From assembly GCF_022171985.1 (NCBI RefSeq), contig NZ_JAJVHF010000001.1:1054001-1118000 (forward strand): a stretch of DNA of 64,000 bases, in the 5' to 3' direction. The notes beneath the pieces were generated by a model. That model saw only the letters and a program-made list of their open reading frames with translations. It made no database searches and had not been told where the DNA came from. Both the position numbers and the translations under genes were made by a program. This stretch comes from Huaxiibacter chinensis. Lineage in GTDB: Bacteria > Pseudomonadota > Gammaproteobacteria > Enterobacterales > Enterobacteriaceae. Shown piece by piece: positions 1 to 10,788 of the stretch (within the stretch, counting starts at the first letter, position 1; each line of letters opens with the position of its first letter).

Positions 1-451
1 GCACGGCAGAGAAGCGAATACGTTCCGCCAGAGCGCCGACAATCAGCCCAACGGTAATGGCGGCAAACGACCCCTGGAACGCAACGTGAATATATTGATA
101 GAAGCTGCCCATCACTGCGGTCAGCTCGATATTTTTCAGCATCACCCAGTTAAAGTTGCCGAAGAAGGCGTTTCCTTCCCCGAAGGCCAGCGAGTAGCCA
201 TACACCACCCACAACACGCAGACGAGCGCAAAGGTGACGGCCACCTGAGTGAGCATGGAAAGCACGTTTTTACCGCGGATCAAACCACCATAAAAGAGCG
301 CGATCCCCGGAATGGTCATGAACAGCACCAGCGCGGTGCAGATCATCATAAAGGCGTTGTCGGCTTTATCCGCCACGGCAGGGGCAGCCATTGCCAGTCC
401 CGGCAGCAGTGCCAGCGACCCCAGACCCAATTTGATTGTTGATTTCTTCAT
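1..451 (-). CDS. amtB: Ammonium channel AmtB, N-terminal part (runs off window)
   Basis: This fragment encodes about the first 150 residues of the trimeric inner-membrane ammonium channel; the rest lies beyond position 1. The protein opens with MKKSTIKLGLG and a cleavable signal peptide ending LPGLAMA, followed by APAVADKADNAFMMICTALVLFM, the start of the first membrane helix of the mature protein. The gene lies 35 bp downstream of glnK on the same strand, the universal enterobacterial glnK-amtB pair, in which GlnK plugs the AmtB pore when nitrogen is plentiful. Expression should come from the sigma-54 promoter upstream of glnK. The start at 449-451 follows a GAGAA-type ribosome site. Confidence 0.96.
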   Translation of the reverse strand, partial: MKKSTIKLGLGSLALLPGLAMAAPAVADKADNAFMMICTALVLFMTIPGIALFYGGLIRGKNVLSMLTQVAVTFALVCVLWVVYGYSLAFGEGNAFFGNFNWVMLKNIELTAVMGSFYQYIHVAFQGSFAAITVGLIVGALAERIRFSAV

Positions 452-486
452 TTTCTCGATCCCTTTCACTGTGTGCCTGGCGTCAC

Positions 487-825
487 TTACAATGCGGCTT
501 CGTCAGCTTCGCCCGTACGGATGCGAATGACGCGCTGCAACTCGGCAACGAAAATTTTGCCGTCACCAATTTTGCCGGTATAGGCGGCTTTGCTGACGAT
601 GTCGATCACCTCATCAAGCTGATCGTCAGCAATAGCCACATCAATTTTTACTTTGGGCAGAAAGTTCACGCTGTACTCCGCGCCGCGATAAAGCTCTGCG
701 TGCCCTTTCTGACGGCCAAAGCCTTTGACCTCGGTCACCGTCAGCCCCTGAATACCCATTGAAGACAAGGCTTCACGCACGTCTTCGAGTTTGAATGGTT
801 TAATTACCACCGTAACCAGCTTCAT
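487..825 (-). CDS. glnK: PII-family nitrogen signalling protein GlnK
   Basis: 112 residues, the exact length of E. coli GlnK. The protein is a trimeric PII signal transducer that binds ATP/ADP and 2-oxoglutarate and docks on AmtB. Tyr51 in the T-loop (RGAEY), the uridylylation site used by GlnD, is present, as is the B-loop region around TGKIGDGKIFV. The start is preceded by GAGAGGAAC. It is the first gene of the glnK-amtB operon and is controlled by the sigma-54 promoter at 881-895. GlnB and GlnK are near identical paralogues; the amtB neighbour settles the assignment as GlnK. Confidence 0.98.
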   Translation of the reverse strand: MKLVTVVIKPFKLEDVREALSSMGIQGLTVTEVKGFGRQKGHAELYRGAEYSVNFLPKVKIDVAIADDQLDEVIDIVSKAAYTGKIGDGKIFVAELQRVIRIRTGEADEAAL

Positions 826-880
826 AGTTCCTCTCCAGTCAGAATTCAGTAATGGCCGCAGCTAACACACAGAAATTATT

Positions 881-895
881 GCAAGCGCTGTGCCA
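881..895 (-). promoter_or_regulatory. Sigma-54 (RpoN) promoter of glnK-amtB
   Basis: Read on the minus strand the bases are TGGCACAGCGCTTGC, a full match to the -24/-12 consensus TGGCAC-N5-TTGC with the invariant GG and GC dinucleotides 10 bp apart. It lies 56 bp before the glnK start, so transcription should begin near 868. This is the expected nitrogen-starvation promoter. Confidence 0.95.
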
Positions 896-960
896 GATTT
901 GAAAAGCGTGGAAAAAGGGGTCTCAAAGCGCGTACGAAAGGGGAACGGGCGGAACGGATG

Positions 961-996
961 AAAAAAAACGCACCATGACAGTGCAGGGTGCGTTTC
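961..996 (-). terminator. Intrinsic terminator of mdlA-mdlB
   Basis: On the minus strand the stem AAACGCACC / GGTGCGTTT (9 bp, 12-nt loop) is followed by a run of T (961-968). It lies about 50 bp after the mdlB stop codon. The loop and stem also contain the NtrC-like dyad of the next gene. Confidence 0.85.
969..985 (-). promoter_or_regulatory. NtrC (GlnG) enhancer site for glnK
   Basis: The minus-strand 17-mer TGCACTGTCATGGTGCG matches the NtrC dyad TGCAC-N5-TGGTGC seen at the glnA enhancer. Its centre is about 108 bp upstream of the predicted start of transcription. A degenerate second site, with one good half (TGCACCAACA), lies at 1002-1018, about 33 bp or three helical turns further out. 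The site lies inside the terminator hairpin of mdlB, so this DNA does two jobs. Confidence 0.75.
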
Positions 997-1047
997 ATTT
1001 TTGCACCAACAGTTTCTGCTGTTAGCGCGATGCGTGAATTTAGTGCA

Positions 1048-2829
1048 TCAGGAGGTAAGCGTACCCTCTTCACGCACGCTGGCAGCCAACTCTTCTCCCG
1101 CCAGCTGAAGCTGATACATCTGCCAGTAACGCCCTTTCGCTTCGAGGAGTTCGCGGTGGGTGCCTCGTTCAACGGCCTGACCGCGATGCAGCACGAGGAT
1201 AGTGTCGGCCTCCACAATGGTCGACAGGCGGTGGGCAATCACCACCAGCGTGGTCTGTTTGCGCACCGCCGCCAGTGCCTGCTGGATCGCCTGTTCGGTA
1301 CCGGAGTCAATGCTCGCCGTGGCTTCATCGAGGATCAAAATCTGTGGCGTATCAATCAGCACCCGGGCCATTGCCAGGAGCTGTTTTTGCCCGACGGAGA
1401 GATTGTTACCCTGCTCGCCCAATCGGGTATGGATCCCGTCGCTCATTCCGCGCGCCAGTTCTGCCAGCTGCACCTTCTCGAGCACCTGCCAGACCTGCTC
1501 CTCGCTAAACGGACGCCCAAGCGTGACGTTGGCAAAAAAGGAGTCCGCCATCACAACCGGGTCCTGTTGCACCATTGCCACCCCTTTACGCAACGCGTTG
1601 TGGCTCAACGTCGGAAGCGGCCGCCCGTCCAGAAGGATCTCCCCTTTCGTTAACGGGTAGTAACCCATCATCAGGCTGGCGAGGGTGCTTTTGCCGCTGC
1701 CGGTGTGCCCTACCAGGGCGATAAAACTGCGTGAAGGGACGTCGAGCGTGATGTCCTTCAGCACCAGACGGTCGTCACGGTAGGCGAAGGAGACGTTATC
1801 AAAGCGGATAGCGCCGCTCTGCAACGGACGATCGTCACTGCCATAGGTCTGACGCGGGCGGTCCATCAGTTCGAACACACGCTCGCCGGCCACCACCGCC
1901 TGCTGCAGGATGGATTGCTGGGTCGTCAGTTCAATTAAAGGCTCGTTCAGACGGCCCAGATAGCTGATAAAAGCATACAGAACCCCGACTTCAATCGTGC
2001 CCACAGAGGTAAAACCAAACACCATCAACAGGCCGCATAAAATCAGCGCCGAAAAGAGGCTCAGCAACGGACGCAGCAGGAAACCATCGAGACGCAGGGT
2101 TTGCATGCGCGCCATATAGTGCGATCGGCTGGCTTCCCCCATCCGTTCGCCAAAGCGCGCCTGCTGGCGGAACTGCTGGATAACGCTCATCCCATTGATG
2201 ACTTCGTTAAAGCCGTCGTTAATATCCGCAAGGTAGGCGCGAAGTCGACGCACAATCGGCGTGCTAAACCGCTGGTAGATAACCATCACGATAAGAACAG
2301 CCGGGAAAATAGCGATCGCCACCAGCGCCATGCGCCAGTTAAGGCTAAACATCGCCACCAGCATAGCGCCGATCAGGGCTGCGCTACGCAGCACCGTGGC
2401 GACCACCGTCACGTAAAGATCGCGAATCACCTCAGTATCGTTCGTCACCCGGGAAATCACCTGACCGACGGGCTGAACATCAAACTCGCTCAAGGGTTGA
2501 CGGAGCGCAGCGTCCATCACATCGGTACGCAGTTTTTGTACTACCCCTACCGCGGCCTGATTAAACAGGATTGACTGTACATAATGCAGCGAAGCAGCGA
2601 GCAATTGCAGCCCAATATAGGCTGCGGCCAGCCCGGCCACCAGCTTGAGGGGCAGACTGTTTTTGGCAACCATATTGTCGATAAAATAGCTAATCAGCAG
2701 AGGACCGCTGACTTCGGCAATCGCCGCCACCCAGAGCATCACGACCGCAATCGTCAGCGGTTTTCGCCACGGGGAACTGTAGCCCAGCAGACGTTTCAGC
2801 GTGGGCCACAAATGGGCAGATTTACGCAT
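1048..2829 (-). CDS. mdlB: Multidrug-resistance-like ABC exporter subunit MdlB
   Basis: 593 residues, a half-transporter with an N-terminal six-helix membrane domain (about residues 20-320) and a C-terminal ATPase domain. Walker A is GHTGSGKST, the signature is LSVGQKQ and Walker B is [11 protein letters not shown]. It forms a heterodimer with MdlA. The start codon overlaps the end of mdlA by 8 bp, which implies translational coupling. The true substrate of the pair is not established in E. coli, where it is annotated only as multidrug-like. The gene ends at the terminator at 961-996. Confidence 0.95.
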   Translation of the reverse strand: MRKSAHLWPTLKRLLGYSSPWRKPLTIAVVMLWVAAIAEVSGPLLISYFIDNMVAKNSLPLKLVAGLAAAYIGLQLLAASLHYVQSILFNQAAVGVVQKLRTDVMDAALRQPLSEFDVQPVGQVISRVTNDTEVIRDLYVTVVATVLRSAALIGAMLVAMFSLNWRMALVAIAIFPAVLIVMVIYQRFSTPIVRRLRAYLADINDGFNEVINGMSVIQQFRQQARFGERMGEASRSHYMARMQTLRLDGFLLRPLLSLFSALILCGLLMVFGFTSVGTIEVGVLYAFISYLGRLNEPLIELTTQQSILQQAVVAGERVFELMDRPRQTYGSDDRPLQSGAIRFDNVSFAYRDDRLVLKDITLDVPSRSFIALVGHTGSGKSTLASLMMGYYPLTKGEILLDGRPLPTLSHNALRKGVAMVQQDPVVMADSFFANVTLGRPFSEEQVWQVLEKVQLAELARGMSDGIHTRLGEQGNNLSVGQKQLLAMARVLIDTPQILILDEATASIDSGTEQAIQQALAAVRKQTTLVVIAHRLSTIVEADTILVLHRGQAVERGTHRELLEAKGRYWQMYQLQLAGEELAASVREEGTLTS

Positions 2830-4594
2830 GCGTGGTCTCCTCGCTCAGATCCGGCCCATCAATCAACGCAGCTTCCAGCTGTTGATAGCGATACATATCC
2901 CGATACCATCCTGGCCGATCCGCCAGGCTATCGTGTGCCCCGCGCTGGGCAATATGCCCATGCTGCAGAACCAGAATTTCACTGGCCTCCGTCAGCGCCG
3001 AGAGACGATGCGCACTGATAATAACCGTACGCCCTTCTCCCCACTGACGCAGGTTATGCAGGATTTGATGCTCGGTGCGCCCATCCACCGCCGAAAGTGC
3101 ATCATCCAGAATGAGGATTTCCGCATTCAGCAATAACGCGCGCGCAATGGAGAGACGCTGTTTCTGCCCACCCGAAAGCATGACCCCGCGCTCGCCCACT
3201 TCGGTGTCATAGCCCTGCGGCAGGCGCAGAATATCGTCATGCACGCTGGCCAACCGCGCCACCTGCTCAATCTCTTCCTGCGTGGCCTCCGGATGACCCA
3301 GCGCAATATTGTTAGCCACCGTATCGGAGAATAAAAACGGCGTCTGGCTGACGACCGCCAGGCGGCTTCGCCAGGCGTCCAGCTGTAAGCGCGTAAGCGG
3401 GATTCCGTGGAACTGAATATCGCCTTCAGTGACGTCAAAATGACGTTGAATGAGCGACAAGATAGTGCTTTTTCCGGCACCCGTAGGCCCACAAATGCCC
3501 AGCATTTGGCCTGGCTGCAAGGAAAAATGGACTTTCTCCAGCACCGCATGGTCGGTCTGGGGATAGCGGAAGCTCTCTACGGCAACGTCTAACACACCGC
3601 GACCTTCGGGTACGGGTTCGTGTCCATCATTCACCACCGGGGCTTCGGCAAGCATGGAACGAATGCGACTGTAGGCCGCACTGCCGCGCTCCACGATATT
3701 GAACATCCACGCCAGCGCCAGCATCGGCCAGATCATCAGCCCAAGGTACATGGCGAAACTGGTCAACTGGCCCAGCGTCAGCGTACCGTTAATCACCATC
3801 CAGCTGCCGCCGCCAATCGCCAGCAGGTTCGCCGTGCCGATGGCAATATAGATGGTGGGATCAAAGCGGGCATCTATCTGCGCCACGCGCAGGTTTTTTG
3901 CCCCGGTGTCTGCCGCATCGGCCGCAAACAGCGCTGACTGGCGATCTTCCAGGCCAAATGCCTTGATCATGCGAATGCTGGTCATGCTCTCCTGGGTTCT
4001 GTCGTTCAACGACGAGAAGGCGGCCTGCGCCAGCTTAAAGCGTTCGTGCAGCTGGTCGCCGTAGCGTTTAATCGCCAGCGCCATAATCGGCATCGGCAGC
4101 AGCGCCAGCAAGGTCAACTGCCAGCTGATTTGCGTGGACATAACGATCAATACCGCGCAGCCCATCACCAGCGAATCCACCAGGGTTAACACGCCCTCAC
4201 CGGCGGCAAAGACCACCCGGTCGACGTCGTTCGTGGCGCGGGCAATTAAATCCCCGGTGCGGTGACGGAGGTAAAATTCAGGGTGCTGACGACTAAGCTG
4301 ACGATAAAAATCTTCGCGAAGTTCCACGGCGAGCTGATAGGACGCACCGAACAGCAGCACGCGCCAGACGTAGCGCAGCAAATAGACCACCACCGCGGTC
4401 AGCACCAGCGTCGCGACCCACATCATGATGCGTGCGGCAGTGTAGTGCTGTTCCGTAACGCCATCCACGACGTAGCCCACCACTTTGGGCGGGATCAGTT
4501 GCAGAATAGCAATGATGATAAGCAGGGCCACTGCACCGAGATAGCGTCGCCACTCCCGGCGAAAGTACCAGCTTAATTGAGCAAATAATCGCAC
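2822..4594 (-). CDS. mdlA: Multidrug-resistance-like ABC exporter subunit MdlA
   Basis: 590 residues with the same layout as MdlB: a membrane domain opening [15 protein letters not shown], then an ATPase domain with Walker [10 protein letters not shown] near residue 375, signature LSGGQKQR and Walker [12 protein letters not shown]. The Asp-Asp in place of the usual Asp-Glu at the end of Walker B suggests that one of the two ATP sites in the MdlAB heterodimer is degenerate, as in other heterodimeric exporters (inference). It lies 42 bp after decR on the same strand, so decR-mdlA-mdlB is probably one transcript. Confidence 0.95.
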   Translation of the reverse strand: MRLFAQLSWYFRREWRRYLGAVALLIIIAILQLIPPKVVGYVVDGVTEQHYTAARIMMWVATLVLTAVVVYLLRYVWRVLLFGASYQLAVELREDFYRQLSRQHPEFYLRHRTGDLIARATNDVDRVVFAAGEGVLTLVDSLVMGCAVLIVMSTQISWQLTLLALLPMPIMALAIKRYGDQLHERFKLAQAAFSSLNDRTQESMTSIRMIKAFGLEDRQSALFAADAADTGAKNLRVAQIDARFDPTIYIAIGTANLLAIGGGSWMVINGTLTLGQLTSFAMYLGLMIWPMLALAWMFNIVERGSAAYSRIRSMLAEAPVVNDGHEPVPEGRGVLDVAVESFRYPQTDHAVLEKVHFSLQPGQMLGICGPTGAGKSTILSLIQRHFDVTEGDIQFHGIPLTRLQLDAWRSRLAVVSQTPFLFSDTVANNIALGHPEATQEEIEQVARLASVHDDILRLPQGYDTEVGERGVMLSGGQKQRLSIARALLLNAEILILDDALSAVDGRTEHQILHNLRQWGEGRTVIISAHRLSALTEASEILVLQHGHIAQRGAHDSLADRPGWYRDMYRYQQLEAALIDGPDLSEETTHA

Positions 4595-4636
4595 GCGGTA
4601 AATTCCTGAAGGTCTGTTTCCGGCCTGGCCGGGAAG

Positions 4637-5095
4637 TTATTCAATGGGTAACGCTGTGGTGTATTTAATCTGTTCCATGGCAAAGCTCGACGTGACGTCC
4701 GATAACCCTGGCACGCTGTTCACCAGGCGTTTATAAAAATCATCGTAGCGCTTCATGTCCGCCACCTGAACGCGCATCAGATAGTCGTACTCGCCCGCCA
4801 TTCGCCAGAATCCGAGCACCTCAGGCATATCAGAAACCTGGGTGACAAAGCGGCAATACCATTCGCTGCTGTGGTGCTGCGTTTTTATCAGAACAAACGC
4901 GGTCAAACCAAGCCCCAGTTTTTCGGGATCGAGCAGCGCCACGCGCCCCAGCAGGATGCCGTCATCTTCCAGACGTTTAAGGCGTTTCCAGCAAGGTGTG
5001 GTGGTCAGATTAACGGCATCTGCCAGAGCCTGCAAAGAGAGGGTGCAGTCGTTTTGCAGCAACGAGAGCAGCTTGCGGTCAATTTTGTCTATCAT
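4637..5095 (-). CDS. decR: Lrp/AsnC-family regulator DecR (cysteine-responsive)
   Basis: 152 residues ([22 protein letters not shown]...), identical in length to E. coli DecR/YbaO. The N-terminal helix-turn-helix of the AsnC type covers about residues 4-60 ([20 protein letters not shown]); the rest is the ligand-binding RAM domain. An in-frame upstream start at 5146 exists, but the ATG at 5093-5095 has a GAGGTG ribosome site and gives the family length. DecR activates cysteine-detoxification genes in response to cysteine. The divergent neighbour is a cysteine desulfhydrase-like gene, so the 115-bp intergenic region probably holds its operator. Confidence 0.93.
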   Translation of the reverse strand: MIDKIDRKLLSLLQNDCTLSLQALADAVNLTTTPCWKRLKRLEDDGILLGRVALLDPEKLGLGLTAFVLIKTQHHSSEWYCRFVTQVSDMPEVLGFWRMAGEYDYLMRVQVADMKRYDDFYKRLVNSVPGLSDVTSSFAMEQIKYTTALPIE

Positions 5096-5210
5096 ACCCA
5101 CCTCGCAGAGAATATTTTTCTCCCTACATTCTATTTTAAAGGCCATATAGCAACAATTTTTTCTGTGCTATTCGCTATGCTGGGCACAAAATGACAAACG
5201 GATAATTACG

Positions 5211-6257
5211 ATGAATAGTTCATGGGTCAAACATGCAATCAGTGAAATTAACGCCGACTATCAGCGCTCGGCCGATACGCACCTGATTCGTCTCACGCTG
5301 CCGGGTTTTAAGGGGATTCAACTCTATCTGAAAGATGAGAGCACTCACCCCACCGGTAGCCTGAAGCATCGTCTGGCGCGTTCGCTATTTTTATATGGCC
5401 TGTGTAACGGCTGGATTAAAGAAGGCACCCCCATTATTGAGTCATCGTCTGGCTCAACGGCCGTCTCCGAAGCCTACTTTGCGCGCTTGCTGGGCTTGCC
5501 ATTTATCGCCGTGATGCCCTCCTGCACGGCGAAACGCAAAGTTGAACAGATCGAGTTTTATGGCGGACGCTGCCACTTTGTGGAGAGCGCCTGCGAGATT
5601 TACGCCGCCTCAGAGATGCTGGCGCGGGAGCTGAACGGCCATTACATGGACCAGTTCACCTTTGCCGAACGCGCCACCGACTGGCGCGGCAATAACAACA
5701 TTGCCGACAGCATCTTCCGGCAGATGAATAACGAACCGCATCCCGAACCTGCGTACATCGTCATGAGCGCCGGTACGGGCGGGACCTCAGCCACCATTGG
5801 CCGCTACATTCGCTGCCAGGGCTATGAGACAAAGCTGTTGGTGGTAGACCCGGAAAACTCGGTGTTTATGGATTACTGGCAAAACCGTGATGCCACCCTG
5901 CAAAGCGCCACGGGCAGCAAAATTGAAGGCATCGGGCGTCCGCGCGTGGAACCATCCTTTATCCCGGACGTGGTGGACGAGATGCTGCGCGTGCCCGATG
6001 CGGCAAGCATTGCCACTGCCCACTGGCTGGAAACGCAGCTCGGTCGTAAGGTCGGCGCCTCTACCGGCACCAATATGTGGGGCGTATTACAGGTGGCTTC
6101 ACGCATGCGCGATGAAGGCCGTACCGGCTCGATTGTGACGCTGCTGTGCGATAGCGGCGACCGTTACCTTGAGACGTATTACAATCCGGAATGGGTCTAC
6201 AACACCTTTGGTGATATCACCGCCTGGCGTGAGCAGATTGCGCAGACCGTGAAATAA
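5211..6257 (+). CDS. ccdA: PLP-dependent cysteine desulfhydrase-like enzyme (CcdA-like)
   Basis: 348 residues of the fold-type II PLP family (cysteine synthase / cystathionine beta-synthase superfamily). The Schiff-base lysine is Lys52 in HPTGSLKHR. The substrate-carboxylate loop is SSSGSTA near residue 80 and the phosphate-binding glycine loop is GTGGTSAT near 189. It is transcribed divergently from decR. In Pantoea ananatis a decR-linked gene of this type, ccdA, encodes a cysteine-inducible cysteine desulfhydrase that releases H2S, pyruvate and ammonia from excess cysteine; the same role is inferred here. E. coli lacks the gene at this place. A true cysteine synthase is less likely given the regulator. 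The symbol rests on context and family, not on a search. Confidence 0.68.
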   Translation: MNSSWVKHAISEINADYQRSADTHLIRLTLPGFKGIQLYLKDESTHPTGSLKHRLARSLFLYGLCNGWIKEGTPIIESSSGSTAVSEAYFARLLGLPFIAVMPSCTAKRKVEQIEFYGGRCHFVESACEIYAASEMLARELNGHYMDQFTFAERATDWRGNNNIADSIFRQMNNEPHPEPAYIVMSAGTGGTSATIGRYIRCQGYETKLLVVDPENSVFMDYWQNRDATLQSATGSKIEGIGRPRVEPSFIPDVVDEMLRVPDAASIATAHWLETQLGRKVGASTGTNMWGVLQVASRMRDEGRTGSIVTLLCDSGDRYLETYYNPEWVYNTFGDITAWREQIAQTVK

Positions 6258-6282
6258 AAAAAGCCAGACCGCAGTCTGGCTT
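6256..6282 (-). terminator. Terminator between ccdA and cof
   Basis: A perfect 9-bp stem AAGCCAGAC / GTCTGGCTT with a CGCA loop starts just after the ccdA stop. The A run at 6256-6262 becomes the U run on the minus strand, so it is a good intrinsic terminator for cof. Read in the ccdA direction it has the hairpin but no U tract. Confidence 0.85.
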
Positions 6283-6297
6283 GCTGGAAGGATCTCA

Positions 6298-7116
6298 CTA
6301 TTCGGGGGAATAAGGGAGGGTGTTGTTATCCAGCCAATGCGTCAAAAAATGGGACACGGCTTCGTTGCGGCAGTGTCCGATAACCGGTAAATGGGGAAGT
6401 TCCGCCATAAGCTGCGGCATGGCATTCCCCATGATCAACCCGCGCCCGACGCTGCCCAGCATCTCGCGGTCATTCATGGCGTCGCCAAACGCCATACAGT
6501 CCTGCATGGTCAGCCCCAGGTGATGGCTGAGTACCGCCAGCGCCGAGCCTTTATTACACCCGACCGGTAACACTTCGAGGCAATCCACCGCCGAGAACGT
6601 CAGATGGGCGCGATCGCCCAACGCCTCATTAAGCTGAACGCGCAGGCGACAGAGATCGTCATGATCGCCGCAGAAACAGATTTTGGTCACCGCACCGGCC
6701 GGGATCCGACGCAGATCGGTTAACTGGTATTTGAAACCGCTATAAACATGCGCATGCAGAAGCTCGGGGATTTCCCGGTTCGTGAGCCAGCCCGTGTCGT
6801 TGAAGACGTGGATGCTCGCCCGCGTATCCCAGGTTGAATGCAGCACCCGCTCCGCCACCGCAGGATCCAGGTCCTGACGATGCAAGACCTCGCCTTCCAC
6901 CGAGTGGATCCGCGTGCCGTTGCCGGTAATTAAAAACGCTTCCATGGATAACGCGCCTAACAGATGGCGCATCTCCAGCACATGTCGTCCGGTGGCAAAC
7001 GTCAGGGTAATTTCATGGTCGCGCAGCCGCTTAAGCACGCCTAAGGTCTTCTCACCTAAACGGTGATCCGGCATTAATAACGTGCCGTCCATATCAAATG
7101 CAGCAAGCCGAGCCAT
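6298..7116 (-). CDS. cof: HAD-family phosphatase Cof (HMP-PP phosphatase)
   Basis: 272 residues, the length of E. coli Cof. It is a HAD-superfamily phosphatase with a Cof-type cap. Motif I is FDMDGT (nucleophile Asp8, acid/base Asp10) at the N-terminus and the C-terminal motif IV is GDAMND. In E. coli it hydrolyses the thiamin precursor HMP pyrophosphate and several sugar phosphates and is linked to resistance to pyrimidine antimetabolites. It converges on ccdA and diverges from ybaE, as in E. coli apart from the inserted ccdA. Confidence 0.93.
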   Translation of the reverse strand: MARLAAFDMDGTLLMPDHRLGEKTLGVLKRLRDHEITLTFATGRHVLEMRHLLGALSMEAFLITGNGTRIHSVEGEVLHRQDLDPAVAERVLHSTWDTRASIHVFNDTGWLTNREIPELLHAHVYSGFKYQLTDLRRIPAGAVTKICFCGDHDDLCRLRVQLNEALGDRAHLTFSAVDCLEVLPVGCNKGSALAVLSHHLGLTMQDCMAFGDAMNDREMLGSVGRGLIMGNAMPQLMAELPHLPVIGHCRNEAVSHFLTHWLDNNTLPYSPE

Positions 7117-7214
7117 GATCGCTCCCGAAATGTGATGAGGTTAACTTGTGCTTCAGTATCGCGTGGGATATACGGAAGTAATAGTGAATAGATGATAAAT
7201 ATTGTTCCGGGTTT

Positions 7215-8917
7215 ATGATGCGCCAGCTTAACCGCCTTAATCAGTACCAACGCCTTTGGCAACCCTCACTGGGTGCAGCACAGCACGTCACCGTCGCGGA
7301 GCTGGCCAGCCGCTGCTTTTGCAGCGAACGTCACGTGCGCACCTTACTGCGTCAGGCGCAGGATGCGGGCTGGCTGAGCTGGCAATCGCAATCCGGCCGG
7401 GGTAAACGCGGCGAGCTGACCTTTCACGTGTCGCCGGAGACGCTTCGCAACAGAATGATGGAGGAGGCGCTGAAAAGTGGGCATCAGCATAACGCGCTGG
7501 AGTTGGCCCAGCTTGCCCCGGCGGATCTGCGTGCGCTGCTGCATCCCTATCTTGGCGGTCTCTGGCAGAACGATACGCCGACGTTACGTATTCCTTACTA
7601 CCGTTCGCTGGATCCCCTAAAGCCCGGCTTTCTGCCGGGTCGTGCGGAGCAGCACCTGGTGGGGCAGGTTTTCTCTGGCCTGACCCATTTCAGGGGGCCT
7701 CCCACCAGCCAACCGGCGATCTTGCTCATCACTGGTCGGTCTCCGGGGACGGTCTGCGCTGGGATTTTTATATTCGCTCGACGCTGCACTGGCACAACGG
7801 CGATAAAATCGATACCGCGCATCTGCAAACCAGCCTGACGGCGCTTTTTGGTCTGCCCGCCCTGCGCAGGCTGTTTCATAGCGTGTTGCGCATTGAGGTG
7901 ACTCACCCGCAGTGCCTTACCTTTATTCTTCATCAGCCGGATTACTGGCTGGCGCATCGACTGGCGAATTACGCCAGTCGCCTGGCCCACCCGGAACACC
8001 CGCTGGTGGGCAGCGGTCCCTTTCGCCTGGCGATATACGAACCGGATCTGGTGCGCCTTGAGTGCCACGAACAGTACCATCTCAGCCATCCCTTGCTGAA
8101 GGCCGTGGAGTACTGGATCACGCCCCAACTGTTTGAGCAGGGCCTGGGGACAAGCTGCCGTCATCCGGTGCAAATTGCCATCGGCGAACCTGCTCAGCTG
8201 GCAAACCTTCGCATGGTGAGCCACAGCATCAGCCTGGGTTTTTGTTACCTGGCATTCAGGCAGAGCGCGCAGCTTAGTGACATGCAGGCCCGCAAGCTGG
8301 TGAATATCATCCATCACACGTCGTTGATGCACACCTTGCCGCTGGATGAAAATCTGATTACCCCGACGCAGGCGCTTTTACCTGGCTGGACGCTTCCGCA
8401 ATGGTCCGAACTGAAAAACGTCGCGCTGCCGGCGAAACTGACGCTGGCCTACCACCTTCCTGTTGAATTGCACACGATGGCTGAGCAGCTTAAAGACTGG
8501 CTTGCCCGCGAAGGTTGCCAGCTTAAAATAATATTCCATGATGCCAAAACCTGGGACGACTGCGACGCCCTTACCCAGGCGGATATGCTGATGGGAGACA
8601 GGCTGATAGGCGAAGCACCGGAATATGCGCTCGAACAGTGGCTACGCTGCGACACGCTGTGGCCGCATGTCCTTACCGCTGCGCAGTATGCCCATTTACA
8701 GGCCACGCTGGATGCAGTCCAGATGCAGCCGGATGAACCTTCCCGCCGCGCAGGGCTGAAAGCCATTTACGCCCGGCTGATGGAGAACGCCGTGCTCACC
8801 CCCCTCTTTAACTACCAGTATCGTATCAGCGCCCCGCCAGGGGTGAACGGTATCCGCCTCAATACCCGAGGCTGGTTCGACTTCACCGAAGCCTGGATCC
8901 CGGCACCGAAAGCGTGA
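7215..8917 (+). pseudogene. ybaE: SgrR-family regulator YbaE, interrupted by a frameshift
   Basis: Two open frames together make one YbaE-like protein. The first (7215-7838) carries the SgrR-type N-terminal helix-turn-helix (SERHVRTLLRQAQDAGWL) and the start of the solute-binding-protein-like domain. The second covers the rest of that domain, with a long open stretch to 8917. Homology leaves the first frame near 7697 and continues in the other with ASHQPTGDLAHHW and RWDFYIRSTLHWHNGD. One extra G in the run at 7693-7697 would restore a single 567-residue product; E. coli YbaE has about 565. The function of YbaE is unknown; by analogy to SgrR it may sense a small molecule. Both halves look well conserved, so a recent mutation or a consensus error is likelier than long decay. 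Confidence 0.85.
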
Positions 8918-8982
8918 AGAAGCTGGTCGCCGCCGAATCGAGGCGGTAACATAACTTTTTATTGTTACTGGCGAGACTATTT

Positions 8983-9678
8983 ATGAAACGTGCCGTGGTT
9001 GTATTTAGCGGAGGACAAGATTCCACCACCTGTCTGATTCAGGCCCTGCATCAGTATGATGAAGTGCATTGTGTCACGTTCGATTATGGGCAGCGCCATC
9101 GTGCAGAGATCGACGTCGCGCGTGAACTGGCCCTGAAACTGGGTGCCCGAGCGCACAAGGTGCTGGACGTGACATTATTAAACGAGCTTGCGGTCAGCAG
9201 CCTGACCCGTGACAGCATTCCGGTACCGGACTACGAACCGGATGCCAGCGGGATCCCTAACACCTTTGTGCCAGGGCGTAACATTCTCTTCCTGACGCTC
9301 ACCGCGATTTATGCTTATCAGGTCAAAGCCGAGGCCGTGATTACGGGCGTTTGCGAGACGGATTTCTCCGGCTATCCGGACTGTCGGGATGAATTCGTTA
9401 AGGCGCTTAATCACGCGGTGGATCTGGGCATGGCGAAAGAGACGCGCTTCGAGACGCCGCTGATGTGGCTCGACAAAGCCGAGACCTGGGCGCTGGCGGA
9501 TTACTGGGGCAAACTGGATCTCGTTCGCGCTGAAACCTTGACCTGCTACAACGGCATTAAAGGTGATGGCTGTGGCGAATGTGCCGCCTGCCATCTGCGG
9601 GCAAATGGCCTGAATCATTATCTTGCGGATAAGCCTGCCATCATGGCCGCAATGAAGCAGAAAACCGGGCTGAAATAA
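8983..9678 (+). CDS. queC: 7-cyano-7-deazaguanine synthase QueC
   Basis: 231 residues, the same as E. coli QueC. The enzyme makes preQ0 from 7-carboxy-7-deazaguanine, ammonia and ATP in the queuosine pathway. The ATP-pyrophosphatase loop FSGGQDSTT lies at residues 8-16 and the structural zinc cysteines are Cys188, 197, 200 and 203 (CGECAAC). An in-frame start at 8962 would add seven residues; the ATG at 8983 gives the conserved [11 protein letters not shown] opening. It lies 65 bp after ybaE, as in E. coli. Confidence 0.96.
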   Translation: MKRAVVVFSGGQDSTTCLIQALHQYDEVHCVTFDYGQRHRAEIDVARELALKLGARAHKVLDVTLLNELAVSSLTRDSIPVPDYEPDASGIPNTFVPGRNILFLTLTAIYAYQVKAEAVITGVCETDFSGYPDCRDEFVKALNHAVDLGMAKETRFETPLMWLDKAETWALADYWGKLDLVRAETLTCYNGIKGDGCGECAACHLRANGLNHYLADKPAIMAAMKQKTGLK

Positions 9679-9687
9679 GCCCTGTCA

Positions 9688-9720
9688 CCGTGCTGCCGGT
9701 TCATCCTGTCGGCAGCACGG
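9688..9720 (+). terminator. Hairpin after queC, terminator-like
   Basis: An 11-bp perfect stem CCGTGCTGCCG / CGGCAGCACGG with an 11-nt loop starts 10 bp after the queC stop. It is followed only by GTCATTTAA, so it is a weak intrinsic terminator or an RNA-stabilising hairpin between the convergent queC and fadM. Confidence 0.6.
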
Positions 9721-9761
9721 GTCATTTAACCTGCGCCTGTTTTCACCGGTGCACGCCCCGC

Positions 9762-10160
9762 TTAGCCAATCAGCAGGTCCAGCTTTTCGCGCAGTTCCCC
9801 TTCCAGCGGGAGCGCTTTCTGCGTTTTGAGATCGATGCAGACAAAGGTGATCAGCGCGTCGGCCACCACCTGCCCTTCGGGATCCAGCGTCACCACCTGG
9901 CTTAACACGCCGCTTTTCCCGTTAAGCTGCTGCAACTGGCTGGTCACGGTCAACACGTCGCCCAGGACGGCCGGACGGCGGTAATTAATGTTGATATTCG
10001 CGACGATAAACGCGATGTTTTTCGCCGTAAGCCATTTGAAGCTTTCGCTGTTCTCAAGCCCGTCCCAGCGAGCCTCTTCAAGAAACTCCAGATAGCGGGC
10101 ATTGTTCACGTGCTGGTAGATATCAATGTGATAACCGCGAACCTTAATTTTTGTCTGCAT
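9762..10160 (-). CDS. fadM: Long-chain acyl-CoA thioesterase FadM
   Basis: 132 residues, the length of E. coli FadM (YbaW). It is a single hot-dog domain thioesterase of the 4-hydroxybenzoyl-CoA type with the active-site pattern D-x3-H-x2-N at Asp13, His17 and Asn20 (YHIDIYQHVNNARY). In E. coli it cleaves long-chain acyl-CoAs such as 3,5-tetradecadienoyl-CoA during oleate breakdown and is repressed by FadR. I did not find a clear FadR site by eye. It converges on queC. Confidence 0.94.
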   Translation of the reverse strand: MQTKIKVRGYHIDIYQHVNNARYLEFLEEARWDGLENSESFKWLTAKNIAFIVANININYRRPAVLGDVLTVTSQLQQLNGKSGVLSQVVTLDPEGQVVADALITFVCIDLKTQKALPLEGELREKLDLLIG

Positions 10161-10259
10161 AGCGCAATAACCTTCACTTTTGTTATAGGGTAAGAGGTCA
10201 TAACTGGTATGACCTCTTTATCCTGGCAAATTTTTGCCGCAGTGCAAGTAATTGTGCGA

Positions 10260-10712
<453 letters not shown>

Positions 10713-10723
10713 TCAGAAATGGA

Positions 10724-10745
10724 AAAGGCCGCGAAAGCGGCCTTT
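10724..10745 (-). terminator. Intrinsic terminator of ppiD
   Basis: A 9-bp stem AAAGGCCGC / GCGGCCTTT with a 4-nt loop (GAAA on the plus strand, TTTC on the transcribed strand) lies 44 bp after the ppiD stop. On the minus strand the second arm ends in four Ts. Confidence 0.8.
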
Positions 10746-10788
10746 AATTATTGCAGTACGTTGCGAAAATCTGCGAGCAGTAGCGTAA

